Positions 22,722 to 35,524 of a stretch of DNA of 64,000 bases are shown one piece after another. Made by a program: the position numbers and the translations under genes. The first letter of the stretch is position 1. Every line of letters starts with the position of its first letter. Below the pieces are notes generated by a model, which was given only the letters and a program-made list of their open reading frames with translations, had not been told where the DNA came from and did not search any database. Source of the stretch: Isoetes taiwanensis (lineage: Eukaryota > Streptophyta > Lycopodiopsida > Isoetales > Isoetaceae); the NCBI GenBank assembly GCA_021234155.1, contig JAJEKV010000005.1, positions 1,178,001-1,242,000 on the forward strand. The letters are read 5' to 3'.

Positions 22722-23908
22722 GTGATCTCCGAGAGACAGTCCACTAGACTCTACACAGTGACTGATGAGGTTAAAAACTCTATTTTATTTGGGGCAGGCA
22801 AAGAGGGCACCATCGTGATAGGCAAGGAAGGCACCATCGGGACAGGTAAGGAGGTCGCATCTGTGACCCACGCTGCTGCTGAAACAGGGATAAACAGGGA
22901 GGCCACTGTTGTGGCCTCCCTCGAAAGTAAAAAAACTAGAAAAGGGCATGCTGCCCCATCCGCTGCAGCCCATGTGATTCTGACAGGAAGGCTGAATCTC
23001 AGAAGCATGAGGAAGAATCAGAGTCCGAAGCTGATATTCCGGATGCAGGGGACGAAAATACAGATGCAAAAGATGCTGGGCAACAGGGGATTCATACTCT
23101 TTTGACCTCTGGATCGATGCTTGGGACTTCTATGATGCTTGGAGCAGGATTACAACAGGGAATGCAGCAGCAGGACATCAGTGGCCTCTTAGTTAACATA
23201 CTAATAAGGCTTATGGACACTATGGATCAACTACGAAAGGAGGCAGCTGCCAGAGAATCCGAAGCAGCAAAAAGAGAATCTGAACTGGTATGTGCTTTAC
23301 GCCAAATTTCTAGTTCTTTGTCTGAATTGCAGCAAGCAAATAGGTCTCTGAAAGAGGAGTTTGCAGCAATGAGTGTCAATTTAAAGCAGGAAAATCAGAT
23401 TTTAAGAGAAGAGATTAACAGTTTGAGAGAAATAGGATCTGTATTTGATAACAATGAGGAAGATGTATCAGACACAATAAAAGAAGCAGTCACTAAGTTG
23501 AATTCACGCATGGATGACATTCTTGAGCTTCAAGAGCGTCAGAAAAGAGCGCTTAATCTGAGAATTGCAGGCCTACCAGAAGGTGAAAATGAGGATACAA
23601 GAGCGGAGGTTTTGCGTTTTTTCTCAAACCAACTGAAACTTGAAGGGATTGAGATAGATGATGCATTCAGGGCAGGGCCAAAAGGGGGCAAACCACGAAA
23701 TGTGGTTGTCAAATTCTTGAACCGAGCTAATAGAATCAAGGTGCTCCAGCAAAAGGCCGAATTAAAAGGGAAGAACATTTGGATCAATGAGGACCTTACC
23801 AGGGAACAATATGAGAGCTATAAAATTGAAATCCAAAAGTTTAAAGCAGCAAAGCAAAACAATAAGAAGGCATTCTGGAAGTACGGAAAAGTGCAAGTCT
23901 CTGAATAG
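22722..23908 (+). pseudogene. LINE ORF1 (coiled coil plus RRM-like domain), copy 2
   Basis: The N-terminal part (22722-22975) is followed by a frame change and an acidic stretch (HEEESESEADIPDAGDEN). From 23102 comes a 268-residue frame. Its long heptad-like helix (about residues 30-110, rich in E, K, L and R) leads to an L1 ORF1p-like core, RALNLRIAGLPEGENEDTRA. It ends LKGKNIWINEDL and a basic tail. In L1 elements ORF1p trimerises and binds RNA as a chaperone. There is no CCHC knuckle. It stops at TAG (23906-23908), and ORF2 lies in the same frame 21 nt further on. Confidence 0.8.
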
Positions 23909-23929
23909 GGAATAGAGGCCATCAGGGTT

Positions 23930-26900
23930 ATGGCGTGGAACATCAACCATTTGAGTGCTGGAAAAGTATACTCTATGGAAGATGTTCTGGCATCAGTTGA
24001 TTTGGCTTTCTTTTTAGAAACATGGGAACATGAAGAAGTTGGCTTGCCAGATATACCGGGTTTTTGTCTTCTGCATTCAGTATGGAACACAAAGGGGTGG
24101 CGAAGAAGAGGCTATGGGGGGCTGGCTTGTTATGTTAGAAAGGAATTAATGCATATGGTAAAGGTAGTGAAGGATTCTAAGCAGTGTATCTGGGTGGAAC
24201 TTCTGGGAAAGGAACGTAAGGTATTTATTGCAGGCTGCTACTTTCCTCCCCTACAGCAGCAGACATATCAGTTATATCACCTTGACATAGACGACCCGTT
24301 TCAGATGCTTGAACAAGAAATTTTGGGCTTTATGGATCTGGGGGAGGTGGTACTTATGGGGGATTTTAATGGAAGAACAGCGAGGAAGCAGGCAACAATA
24401 GCAAGTTGGCAGGGTGACCCAGTATGGGTGGAGCAGCTAGATGAGCAGGAGGTGCGTGATGTCGGATGGGATCGCCTCTCATTTGATTCAGAACAGTGGC
24501 CTACCCCGATGGGTACTGCTTTGTTGAACATGTGTAGTGGTTTGAATTTGCTCTTATATAATGGAATTGGAAATTTTCCAGAGACAAGAGCGTAGTTGAT
24601 TATTTTATTGCAGCAGCTCATTTTCTGGAGCAAGTAATCTCTTTACAGATTTTGGATGAGAGAAGTGAGTCGGACCATGCACCCATCATTAGTAAAAGGA
24701 AGACAGCCAGAGGCGCATGTAGAGTTTAGAGACTCGGATCGGATATATGCAGTTGAACGGAAAAAAGAAGAGTATCTTAGTATGTTTGAACAGAATTATG
24801 AGCAGATAATAAATATGGTCAGAGGGGGTTGATGAGATTAATGCTCTTCTAACATCTTTAATTATTACCACTGCACGCACATGCTTTGTCTCAGGGCGTA
24901 GGAGAAAGGGACTGCCCTGTAATGGTTGGTTTGATCATGAATGCCGAGAAAAAAAGAAGCAATACAAGGGAGCAACGGGGGCAGCTAGGGCACAATTGAT
25001 CAAAGAGTTTAAAACTCTTACTAAGGCAAAGAAACGGGCTTTCCTACGAGGTAAACAAGAAGAATTAGTAAACGATTTACTAGTGGAACCGGCTACATTC
25101 TGGAAAAAACTTAAACAAGGCAAGCATGAAGAATCTTGTTTAAATGCGGAGGATTTGCTAGATATGGTAAGAAAGTTGTATCATGTAGAAGGGCAGCAGG
25201 ACGAATGGCAAAAAGGGAGGTGCACCTTTTCTTTCTCAAAGGCAGATGTTCAATGGGGGATTGATAAGCTTACCAATAGAAAGGCGGCAGATGCCACGGG
25301 CCTAGTGGCCGAGCTGTTAAAGTGGGCAGGGCCCAAGATGGTGGATGCACTAACACTAATGCTTAATGCAGCAGTGAGAGATGGGGCTTGGCAGGTTAAT
25401 CGGGTGGTTCCAATACATAAGACTGGTGATAGAAATGACCCTGGCAATTACAGAATGATTATGGTTAGTAATTTGTATGCGAAGTTGTATGCTACAATTA
25501 TCGAACATAAGATTAGCAGCTGGGCAGAAGCAGGTGATGTTAGAGCTAAGGGACAAGCAGGCTTTAGACCTCAGAAATCCACCATAGACCACCTTGTCAC
25601 TTTTCGGGCTATGACTGATGCTGTTAAGGGGACAAGAAAGCCACTATTTGCGGTGTTTGTAGACTGTACCAAGGCCTTTGATACAGTATGCAGGGGTAAT
25701 TTGTGGATTAGCATGGAGCGCATAGGTGTGCCTGTAGAATATAGAGAAGCAGTAAGATTGCTATATGAGAGAGTCCTGGTTAAACTTTCTAAGCCTTTCA
25801 GTGAAGAGTGTGGAGATGTGGTAGTCAGTAACATTGGAGTCAAACAAGGATGCCCTATGTCTCCGACCCTCTTTGGAATCTTTATTGATGAATTGGAAGA
25901 ATGGGCACGGAATATAGGTGGGGAAGGGACCATTTTGAGTGGTTATGTTATTCGCTTGCTTTTATATGCTGATGACATAGTACTGATAGCCAGGAGCAAG
26001 GAAGGGATGCAGAAACATTTAGACGCTTTGGCTGATTTCTGTGATACTATGGGTTTGAGGGTGAATTTGAGTAAAACTAAGATAGTGATTTTTGGAACAA
26101 CGCTGGACAGAAATTATGCTTTCTTCTATAAAGGCAACCCAGTTGATATAGCTACATCTTACAAATATTTGGGGATTATGATAGATAAGAACTTCCGGTG
26201 GAACCAAATAGTAGAGCAGAGAGTGAATGGGGGGCTTAAGGCCTTTTTTGCAATGCAAAGACAATGTGTGAAAGCTGATGTCTGGAAATTTAGCTTGAAG
26301 AAAATGTTATTTAAAACCCTAGTCTGGGTGGTTGTCTTTGTCTGCATTTGTGAAGAATATGGGGGCCGGGTTATCCATTTGAACTGTGGCAAAAATAGAA
26401 AAAGGTGCAAAAAGAAATTTTTACATCTTGAGCTTGGGGTTAAATTGCAAACACCATATGAAATGATGTTAGCGAAATGTGGTATGCTACCACCGGAATG
26501 TGAGGCTTTTTATACCAATTTTAACATACCTATGCAAGATAGGTGGTTTGGTGATGATAGTTATCCCCGCCTAGCTCTAAAGGAGTCATTCGATAAGGGA
26601 TGGTATCACGATGGCATGACCTGGCTAAGAAAATGGGGGTTAAGCATTGAGGGGCTAAGTCGAATAAGGATAAGATTAGGGAATGGGTGATGGAGACGGT
26701 TCACAGATATGGTCTAGTCCGGGCACAAAAATCTTTGCATTCTGAGCACAAATGAATCCCAAGTTGCAGGAGATGAGTTATCTAAGCGCTAATATATCAA
26801 TCAGGAAAAGGCATGTCATTTGTAGAATGCGGTTGAGCGCGCATCATTTGAACGTGGAGGTGGGGAGATGGATGAAAATTGCATATGAATACAGGATGTG

Positions 26901-27213
26901 TCGAGCGTGTGGATCAAATGAGGTCGAGGACGAGGAGCACGTAATTTTAAAGTGTCCTGCGTATCAAGCCTTAAGGAGAAGATTCGGCATTCAAGTTACT
27001 GACCTTGTAACTTTTTTTCACCTTCCAGCAACCCGCATTGCGAGCTTTTTGATCGATATGTTACAGCTGAGAGAGGCAAATATAAAAATATCAACAAGTT
27101 TAATTAGTGATGGAGAAGAGAGTGAGCATGACGATGAGGATCCTTTAATGTTTGAGGGCTCATCGCATGAAAATGTTTTTGATTTTGAAAATGTTTTTCT
27201 TGACGTCTCATAG
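23930..27213 (+). pseudogene. LINE ORF2 (APE endonuclease, reverse transcriptase, CCHC), copy 2
   Basis: The endonuclease part (23930-24595) has MAWNINHL, FFLETWEHEE and VLMGDFNGR. After a frameshift near 24592 the EN end SESDHAPII is seen. RT is open from 24996 to 26690: QVNRVVPIHKTGD, GQAGFRPQKSTIDHL, FVDCTKAFDT, SNIGVKQGCPMSPTLFG and the catalytic LLYADDIV. A further frameshift precedes the C-terminus (26752-27213), which includes CRACGSNEVEDEEHVILKC. No RNase H is seen. This matches L1-like ORF2p, which nicks DNA and primes reverse transcription at the nick. At least three lesions make it inactive. Confidence 0.9.
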
Positions 27214-27260
27214 ACCTGATGGTCTCCAAAGACGGAATAATACACACTTCACTTCACTTC

Positions 27261-27425
<165 letters not shown>

Positions 27426-27428
27426 GCG

Positions 27429-28710
27429 ATGGCGCATAAAACAAGGGCAAGGAAGGGGGACGTGGCTGGGTCTTCATCGAGCTCTAGTGCTGCAACAGTA
27501 GTGAAAGATATGGAATCCCATACACGAAAAGATAAGAGAAGACTAAAAAAAGCAGAAAAAGCAAAAAACAATGGACTGAAGCTGTCGGACTCAGACTCGT
27601 CTGATGAAAGCTTAGCGGCAACAGAAGTTTTGGCTGCAATAACAACGATTCCGGCAGTTCAGGCTGTAGTTACAGAAGTCTTTGCTGCAGGTTCTACTCT
27701 GAGGGACGTTTTCAGCGGGGGTTTTGGGGCTGCAACAGGGGTTTGGGGCCGCAACAGGGGGTTTTGCGGGGAGTTACACTTTCTGAGTGTATCTACAACA
27801 AGGGGTTTTGGGAGGCGGCCAGGGGTTTTGACCCGCAGGAGTTTGGGGAGATGCTTCTGATCCGTGTCTCAGCCCGGAAATTGGGGCAACGAATTCTCTA
27901 ACATCTATTCTAACAGGGTCAGCTGCTGTAAGGCCAGGGATTGCAACAGCAGGATCTGGGATTTCTGTAACAAATTTGGCACCAGGGATTATGTCTGAGA
28001 CAACATTATCATCAAATATTGCAGGGATGCAGTCAATTCTGTGCCAGATGTTGAATGAAATGTCGGCATCCCGAACCCTGATGCTCAAGATTTTGGAAAT
28101 GATGGAGCAGACAAGAAAAGAAAATGCTGCAAAGGAGGCAAAGATATTGGAACTCCTGCAAGGTATGACTGATTCTATTCATGTTTTGAAGCAAGAAAAT
28201 CTCTCTCTTATGCAACAGATAGCAAACATGAAAGAAACACCTGCTGCCACATATCAAGGAATAGATGACTATGAAAGTTTCACAGATGTAGTTAATAAAT
28301 TGAATGATAGAATGGATGATTTACTGGAAAAGCAGGAACAAGGAAAGCGGGCCCTGAATATCAGAATTGTGGGCTTACCTGAGAAGGAGGATGAAAACAC
28401 TAAAGAGGAAGTTGGGGAATTTTTCCGGCATCATTTGCAGCTGACAGGGGAAGGCATAATAAATGCATACAGGGTAGGGAAGAGAACAGCTAGTGACCGT
28501 AACATACTTGTCAAATTTGCAAATGAAGAAACAAAAATGAGAGTGATGTATCAACGCACTGCTTTAAAGGGCAAAAATATCTGGATCAATGATGATCTTA
28601 CCTTTGCACAACTTGCTCAAAGAAAAGAAGAAATATAGAAAGTAAAGGAAGCCAAACAGAGCGGCAAGAAAGGTTTCCTAAGAAATGGGAAAGCGATTAT
28701 TGCCGAATAG
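27429..28710 (+). pseudogene. LINE ORF1, copy 3
   Basis: It begins MAHKTRARKGDVAGSSSSSS, a basic and Ser-rich start, then a Lys-rich and acidic region. A frame break occurs in a G-rich stretch between about 27700 and 27850. The second part (27976 onward) has a coiled coil (EQTRKENAAKEAKILELLQ), then RALNIRIVGLPEKEDENT and LKGKNIWINDDL. A premature TAG at 28636-28638 precedes the homologous tail ending AIIAE and a TAG at 28708-28710. Copy 2's frame stops at the matching place, which marks that as the ancestral end. Confidence 0.8.
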
Positions 28711-31700
28711 GGAATAAAGACCATCAGGTTATGCGCGTGGAACATCAATGGGAAAGTAGAAGAGGCTGCACTTCTCAACGATGTTCTCGAATCTTGGGAT
28801 GTTGTATTTTTACTTGAGACACACGAACATGAAGAACATGGTTTACCAGAAATTCACGGATTTACCTTAATGCATTCAGTATGGCATAAGAAAAACTGGA
28901 GGAGGAAAGGCTTTGGAGGAATAGCATGCTACATTCGTAGTAACATTAAACATATGTTTTCTATAGCCAAGAAGAATTCTGCGAAGGAACATATTTGGCT
29001 AAAGGTTGCAGGTGCACATAGAAATATTTATATAGCTGGCTGTTACTATCCACCTAGAGAGTCCCCCACTTATATGGTGGGAGAGATGGATAAAGATGAC
29101 CCTTTCCACCATCTGGAACAGGATGTGTTGGATCTAGGGAGACATGGAGATATCCTTTTAATGGGAGACTTTAATGCCAGAATCGCTGGTGAGCAAGCCT
29201 ATTTAATGGCTGGATCAGGAGATCCCATATGGATGGAAAAACTGGATGAGGTAGACTTGCAGGCAAATGGATGGGATAGAGCCACAGAAGATCAATCCAA
29301 GGATGTGCAGCCATAAGGCATGCATCTTTTAAATATGTGCAGCGGCTTAGACTTAATTGTACTGAATGGTATCAGTAAATTTTCTCAATCAAAGAAATGT
29401 ACATCTAAAGGAGTCATGGGAATTGGATCCAGTGTTGTTGACCTGGTTATGACAGGGACCCATATGGTGGACAGCATTAGCAACTTGAGTGTCGATGATG
29501 GCATACCAACTTCTGATCACTTCCCAATTGTGGTGCATTTAAGACTTCAGGACCAAGGTGTTATAAACACACCTAACCCAGAAACACAAACTAGGATAAA
29601 CATGGATCCATGTAAGATGAACATCTTTAAGAAAATGTGTGAGCAAAATGCTAAGGAATCTACATGGCCAAAGACCTTAGTGGAACTGGACACAATGCTC
29701 ACTTCTATGTTAATAGAGGTGGCTCAGAAATGCTTCATACCTCGTCGTGCATTGAAAGGATTGCCATGTAATGGGTGGTATGACACGGAATGTAAAAATA
29801 AGAGGCTGGAATTTAAGAATGCAATACAGGAGGAGAAAGGTAAAGTTCAGAAAGAATATCGACAATTAGTGAGAAGGAAAAAACGAGCATACTACCAAAC
29901 CAAACAGGAAACACTAGTAAGCGAATTGTTATCACAGCCAAAGAAATTCTGGTCACGGTTGAAGGCTAGAAAACAACAGACAAGCCTCTTAGATGTGGAT
30001 AGTTTACTACAACAGTTGTATAAATTATATCACGTGGCGGGATTACATGAAGAAATGGATAGACAAGGTGATAACCTCGTTTTCTCAGATGCAGATACAC
30101 TTGAAGGGCTGAAATCACTTTCGTGTGGCAAGGCAGCTGACACACTTGGTTTGATGGCCGAGATGATAAAATGGGCTGGTCCAGCTGTAACCAGTATCAT
30201 CACGAAAATGATGAATAGAGCATTGGTTGAAGGCTTCCCACACACATGGCAAGTCAATAGAGTGGTACCAATCCATAAAGCAGGAGATGTCAACGACCCA
30301 AGCAACTATAGAATGATCATGGTAAGCAGTTTGTTTTCAAAATTATTTGCCAAGCTTATAGAGATAAAGTTAAGTGATTGGGCAGAGATGCACAATGTTG
30401 AAGCATCGGGACAAGCAGGTTTTAGACCTAACAGGTCTACACTAGACCACCTAATCACCATGAGAGCAGTGACAGATGCTGTGAAGAAAACTAAAAAACC
30501 GCTCTTTGCTTGCTTTGTGGACCTCACTAAAGCTTTTGATATGCTAAGAAGAGTGAACATTTGGGAATATATGGATCACATATGGGTGCCACAGGAGCTC
30601 AGAAATGCAGTATCAGTACTATACGAAAAAGTATTAGTAAGTCTATCTTTCCCGCTGAACAAATCATGCAAAGCAGAGATAATTAGTAACATTGGGGTGA
30701 AGCAAGGATGTCCTTTATCCCCTACATTATTTGGGATATATATAGACCAATTAGAGATGTGGATGCAGAGGCATAGCGGTGGGGGGGCTACACTCGCGGG
30801 ATACTTGCTTATTCTACTTCTATATGCAGATGATATTGTTATGTTTGCTCGGAGTCATCATGATATGCAGAGGCACTTGGAGGCATTAGCCAATTTCTGT
30901 GACGCCACTAAAATGCAGGTAAATTTGAACAAGACTAAAATTCTCATTTTTGGAAAACGAGTTCATAATTTCCACTTCCAATATAAGGGAGAAGAGGTGG
31001 AAATAGCAGACACATATAAATATTTAGGTCTTATAGTGGACCACAATTATGGGTGGAACAAGGCGGTTAGCAACGTCGATCTTTGGGATTAAGGCAATTG
31101 CGCAAATCGGCGGAAATCTGGAAAAGCGAGGGATTGTAGACTGGAAACTGAAGAAAATATTATATCTAACCCTGGTCAGGATGGTTGTGTTATACGGATG
31201 TGAGGTCTGGGGGGCCGGGCTCTCCCAAGAAATGTGGAAAAGAGTTGAGAAGATTCAAAAGAAATTCCTTCTGGCAGAATTAGGGCTTAAAATGCAAACC
31301 CCGTATCATATGATGCTGGCTGAAGCAGGGATGGAGATGTTAGAAGCTGAAGCACTATTTTTGACGCTCAAATATGTGCAAAAAGTCCATGACATGGATG
31401 CTGACAGGCTACCAAGGCTTGCAATGATACAGAGTAGCCTTAAGGGATGGTATAATGAAGTGAGTAAATGGTTGGGTAAGTGGGGAATGGTACTAGAAGA
31501 TATGCCACCAGAGGAGGATGAGCTAAGGGAATGAGTCTATGCACATATCAGAGAAAAATCCTGGCATAACGCAGGCACGAAAATGGCATTTTACAAAAGA
31601 GAAATTAATCCAGCACTTGGTGAAGCACCGCATCTCTCGGGTAAGTTGTCTTACTTTAAAAGACATTTATTGTGCAGATTAAGATTGAGTTCACATCATT

Positions 31701-31993
31701 TGGGGGTGGAGGTTGGTAGATGGGGGAACCTCCCCCGAAACTTACGTACCTGTAAAACATGCGGAGCTGATGTACTGGAAGATGAGGCACACCTCATTCT
31801 TCACTGTCCTGCATATGAAAACCTAAGGAGAAGGATGGGTATTACTACCGGGATCTCTTTATATGAGTTCTTTGCACTGCCAGTTGCAACTATTAGTGAC
31901 TACTTGATAGAGGTGATGAAAGTGAGGGACGTGTCAATAAGAAACTATAAACACCTACTAGAATTATATGTTTTAATTATATGCAAAAACTGA
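28711..31993 (+). pseudogene. LINE ORF2 (APE, RT, CCHC), copy 3
   Basis: Translation begins in frame with the ORF1 stop: GIKTIRLC, then AWNING and LLETHEHEEHGLPEIHGF, and later LLMGDFNARI. A TAA at 29314-29316 interrupts it. RT follows in the same frame (29320-31092): QVNRVVPIHKAGD, GQAGFRPNRSTLDHL, FVDLTKAFDM, SNIGVKQGCPLSPTLFG, LLYADDIV. A frameshift near 31040 and a TGA at 31532-31534 come before the C-terminal CKTCGADVLEDEAHLILHC, ending at 31993. Copy 3 lacks an ATG at the position of copy 2's ORF2 start (TGC instead). It is inactive. Confidence 0.9.
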
Positions 31994-32047
31994 TTTGTAT
32001 ATCGTCTTCTAGACCTGATGGTCTCATAGACGTGATCTATAAAACAT

Positions 32048-32051
<4 letters not shown>

Positions 32052-32112
<61 letters not shown>
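32052..32112 (+). repeat. (CT)n microsatellite, 61 bp
   Basis: A pure CT run between the LINE copy 3 tail and the SINE head. Confidence 0.97.
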
Positions 32113-32114
<2 letters not shown>

Positions 32115-32336
32115 GTGTTTGGTCTAGTGGTAACACACTAGTTCTTGCAACTATAGGTCTCGAGTTCGAGACCGCCCAGAATCGCACTCTGAACTGTTGA
32201 GTGTCAAAACCCACAGATGCAATGTAAAGTGGTTGGGGGGCGGGGGCCCAACCCCAAGCAATGTAGTGTGGTGTGTGGTCACATGTCCAGTTGGATCTTT
32301 GCCCTAGTGGCGTGACGTTAAAATACTATCTATCTA

Positions 32337-32342
<6 letters not shown>
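32113..32342 (+). mobile_element. tRNA-derived SINE with LINE-like tail
   Basis: The head has a pol III A box (TGGTCTAGTGGTAAC at about 32120) and B box (GAGTTCGAGACC at about 32163) at tRNA-like spacing. A unique body with a G/C-rich stretch (GGGGGGCGGGGGCCCAACCCC) follows. The tail is CCTAGTGGCGTGACGTTAAAATAC followed by (TATC)n. That tail resembles the LINE tails nearby, and an extra tail copy is at 18565. A SINE has no protein; it would be transcribed by RNA polymerase III and copied by a partner LINE's reverse transcriptase. Confidence 0.8.

Positions 32343-32400
<58 letters not shown>
32343..32400 (+). repeat. (CT)n microsatellite, 58 bp
   Basis: A pure CT run after the SINE's (TATC)n tail. 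Confidence 0.97.
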
Positions 32401-32405
<5 letters not shown>

Positions 32406-33125
32406 GCATCAAAACACTTTATGTTATTACTACTACACAAGGTAAGGATCAACTACTAAAATGGACAATTTACATTTGCTACATGAAGGTTTTCCCCCAC
32501 AGTAGACCACTAGCATGCTTGTTTCCATCTACAAGGCAGGCGACTTTCACTGCCCAAGCAACTACACAATCATGGTCAGCTCGATGATTGTGAAACTGCT
32601 GGCCCGCATTCTGGAGCTACAGTTGATGTGGTAGTGGAAGCAGAGATCGGGGCCTACACATAGACATGATTCTAACCCCGGTACTCCACCATTGATCATA
32701 TATTTACATTCTCGACTTGATTAGAGACAGCAGAAATTGTCGGCACTGCATTGCTGCTGTGTGATTTTGCAAAGGCCTTCGATATTATGCACCGAGCAAG
32801 GCTTTGGGAGAGGTTGATGCAGTTGGGAATCCTTATGGAATTGCAAAATGCAGTATGCCGATTGTATGAGCCATGCTCAGATTAAATGACCGTCAAGCCA
32901 AATTATCGACAGTAGTATTTGGGTCCGCTAGGGATGCCCACTCTCTCCAATGATATTTGAACTCTATATTGATCAGTTAGAAGGTTGGTTTGTTGAGCAT
33001 GGGCGTGGCGTGGACGTCTTACTTGCACCCCGGCTAACATACAACAGCATATGGATGCTCTGAATACCTACTGTCGGGCATTGGTATGCACGTTAATTTG
33101 GCTAAAACTAAGGTACTGCTTAGAA
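32401..33125 (+). pseudogene. strongly decayed LINE reverse-transcriptase fragment
   Basis: Broken frames match the RT of the LINEs upstream. SIYKAGDFHCPSNYTIMVSSM (about 32525-32590) aligns with the VPIHKAGD...NYRMIMVSS region. DFAKAFDI near 32765 aligns with the TKAFD motif, and GCPLSPMIFELYIDQLEGW near 32935 with the GCPLSPTLFGIYIDQLE block. Stops and frameshifts are frequent, so this is older than copies 2 and 3. It too begins right after (CT)n. Confidence 0.7.
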
Positions 33126-35387
33126 ATTCATTTTTGCTATGGTTGGAACAACTTGCATAGACCTATCCATCAATATTTTAAACTATACGCTAAACTTCGT
33201 TCCAAAAGTTCTCAAAATTGTTGTGACCTAGATCCCCACAATTTCCATACGTGTTCATTAATATAGTGTCCAAAATCACTCCTGACTGTAGCCATCATTG
33301 ACTGCATGTGCATGAATTAATCTACCTATTGCTAAACCTGATGCACCAAAACATGAATTCAAAATAGTTGAGAAAGTAAACACATTCTCTTGCAACCCTC
33401 TGCAAACCACATTTTAAAATTTGTGTCGTATGTTTTGCAAGTGTAGCAGACAATGCTCAACAGTCTTACATTTTGAAATTTGCTTCAAACGACTTGTTTT
33501 ACAAGTGTAGACGACAATGCTCAACAGTCTTACTACTCCTAACTATGATAATCGTTGAGGAGTCTTTTGGCAATGTTCAGTAGTGTTACTACTTCTAGCG
33601 ATGCTAATCTACTAGGTTTAGCTTCACGCTTGCCCTTGTTATAAACTATTGGTGAGAAGAATATGCATGCATTACAGCAGAGTTGCAAATTTATATTATG
33701 TGTGTCCCTATATTTTTGCTTAACATTAGATACACATTCCTTTATTGTTGAACCATGGATGTTTATTAGTATCTAACGTGCGTGCCCAAGCCTTATGTTA
33801 AGAATCTTTGCAAATTTAGTTGATGGGTTCCTATATAATGTATGATGTAGGTATCCAAAATTTATAGTGGCAGGCAGGATGAAGATGGCTTGGCAAACAA
33901 TCTACCTGCTACATTATTTTGTTTTTTATATGGCGTAGCCAATGTTTCCTCCTTGGATGTTGCATGACCTGTAGACTTTATGCTATAGTTGAGTTCCTAC
34001 TTCATAAAATAGCATTTCCTTTGATTGAACTACCTGCTATGACAAACTTCTTTAATGAACAACCCACTAATAAGTAAGAACTCTAAACATTCATGTAGAA
34101 AGCATAATACATAAATTGTTGTGACAAGAACGCCAAAATAACAAAACAAATGTCAGAAGCAAAATATAATCGATTGCCTTCTTCCAAGAAATTGTATATC
34201 ATGAAAATAAACTCTTTATCGTTTTTAAATCCTTCACCTAATGAAATAGTGATGCATTTGTTACTATGTTCCTAGCTCTAAATGCCTTGAACCTTTTTTG
34301 GCTCTCAAGTCAAGCTCAGGACGATCTTTATGGATCAACCAGGGATTGCCATAAGTTGAGTAGTACATACAAGCGGTATCTCAGCATCGGCATGATCGGC
34401 GTGCTATTTGGGATGCCATAAAACAGGGAGGATTGGTTCTCATGATAAAGAGACATTGAGTGCTACTCCCTTTGACCTTGAAAATCAGTGTCTAAAGTTT
34501 GGTTCTATCGGCATCGATTCACGGTTCTCGAGTGGGCACCTAGATCTCTACTGAGTTGAATAATGATCCAATAGTGTGGAACTATACTATTCTTCAATCC
34601 TTTCTAGGTCCACTATAATGCTCTACGTACATTATGACTTTTCATTTGAACATCTCCCTACATACAACAATATTTAGTGTTTGAGATTGGCAGATGTCGC
34701 AAAACCAATAGGATCAATTTTGAAAGAAATACTTAATTAAAGGAGCATTTTATTCAAGATGAATGTGTTTGTAGAAACTAATGCAGTTACAATCATTAGT
34801 GTGTATAAAATTACGATTTGTGTGTGTAAGCATAAATCTCCCATGAGGGGAAGAATTTCGGGCAACCCTAGGGCTGGTGGGTGTGATTGTGCAATAATTC
34901 ACGAATGTTCTTATTCAAGGGTTGATACGGGTGATATATATTTTGAAGGCTGAGATTTATGCTGGAGCTAAAACAACGGGGATTTCGTTGTTTTCACTAT
35001 TTTTCTATGTACAATGTTAGCAAGGTCGAAGTCATCTTCTTCCATTTGCAGCGTTAGTGAGTTCGGTGTTATCTTCAGATAGGTCTTCTTAGCTCGTCTT
35101 ATGGAGGACTCAAGTAGATCGCTTGCAGACTGGAAGATGTCGCGCTTGCACCTGAGGAAATGGAACATAGCTTTGAAAGGCATTCTTAAAAAGCTGTATT
35201 TTCCGTTGCTGCATCAACATAAAGGCCCTTCAATGGGATAAGTTGGTTGCATACACGCTGTCTACATATAACTTAAATGCGAACACATTTGCTTAGAATA
35301 CAATCCTCACCTATAACTTAAATGCGAACACATTTGCTTAGAATAAAATCCTCACCTTTTATCTCAAGTGTGAAAGAATTGAAGTGT
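33126..35387. other. non-coding interval with small tandem duplications
   Basis: No gene is supported. Direct repeats include ACAATGCTCAACAGTCTTAC near 33450 and 33510. A 43-bp tandem duplication (TATAACTTAAATGCGAACAC) lies at about 35265-35355. The minus-strand ORF at 34968-35183 has no recognisable family. Confidence 0.5.
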
Positions 35388-35495
35388 CACATTTAAGGGT
35401 CTGGACGGGACTCGAACCCACTACCTCTGGAGTGGTAGTTGTGCAGCCTAACCGAAAAGGCCACGATGATTTGGATGAAACCAAATCACACGCTC
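35388..35495 (-). mobile_element. tRNA-like SINE unit, type A, copy 1
   Basis: On the minus strand: A-box-like TTCGGTTAGGCTGC, an anticodon-arm-like CTACC...GGTAG with loop ACTCCAGA, and B box GGGTTCGAGTCCCG. A near-identical unit lies at 35665-35785. It is more likely a SINE head than a functional tRNA. Confidence 0.6.
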
Positions 35496-35524
35496 CACCT
35501 GATAGTTAATCGTCACACTATCCT

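Noticed and set aside
34968-35183. 71-residue minus-strand ORF
   Set aside because: It is plausible in composition, but has no family, no splice context and no conserved neighbour, so it is not called as a gene.
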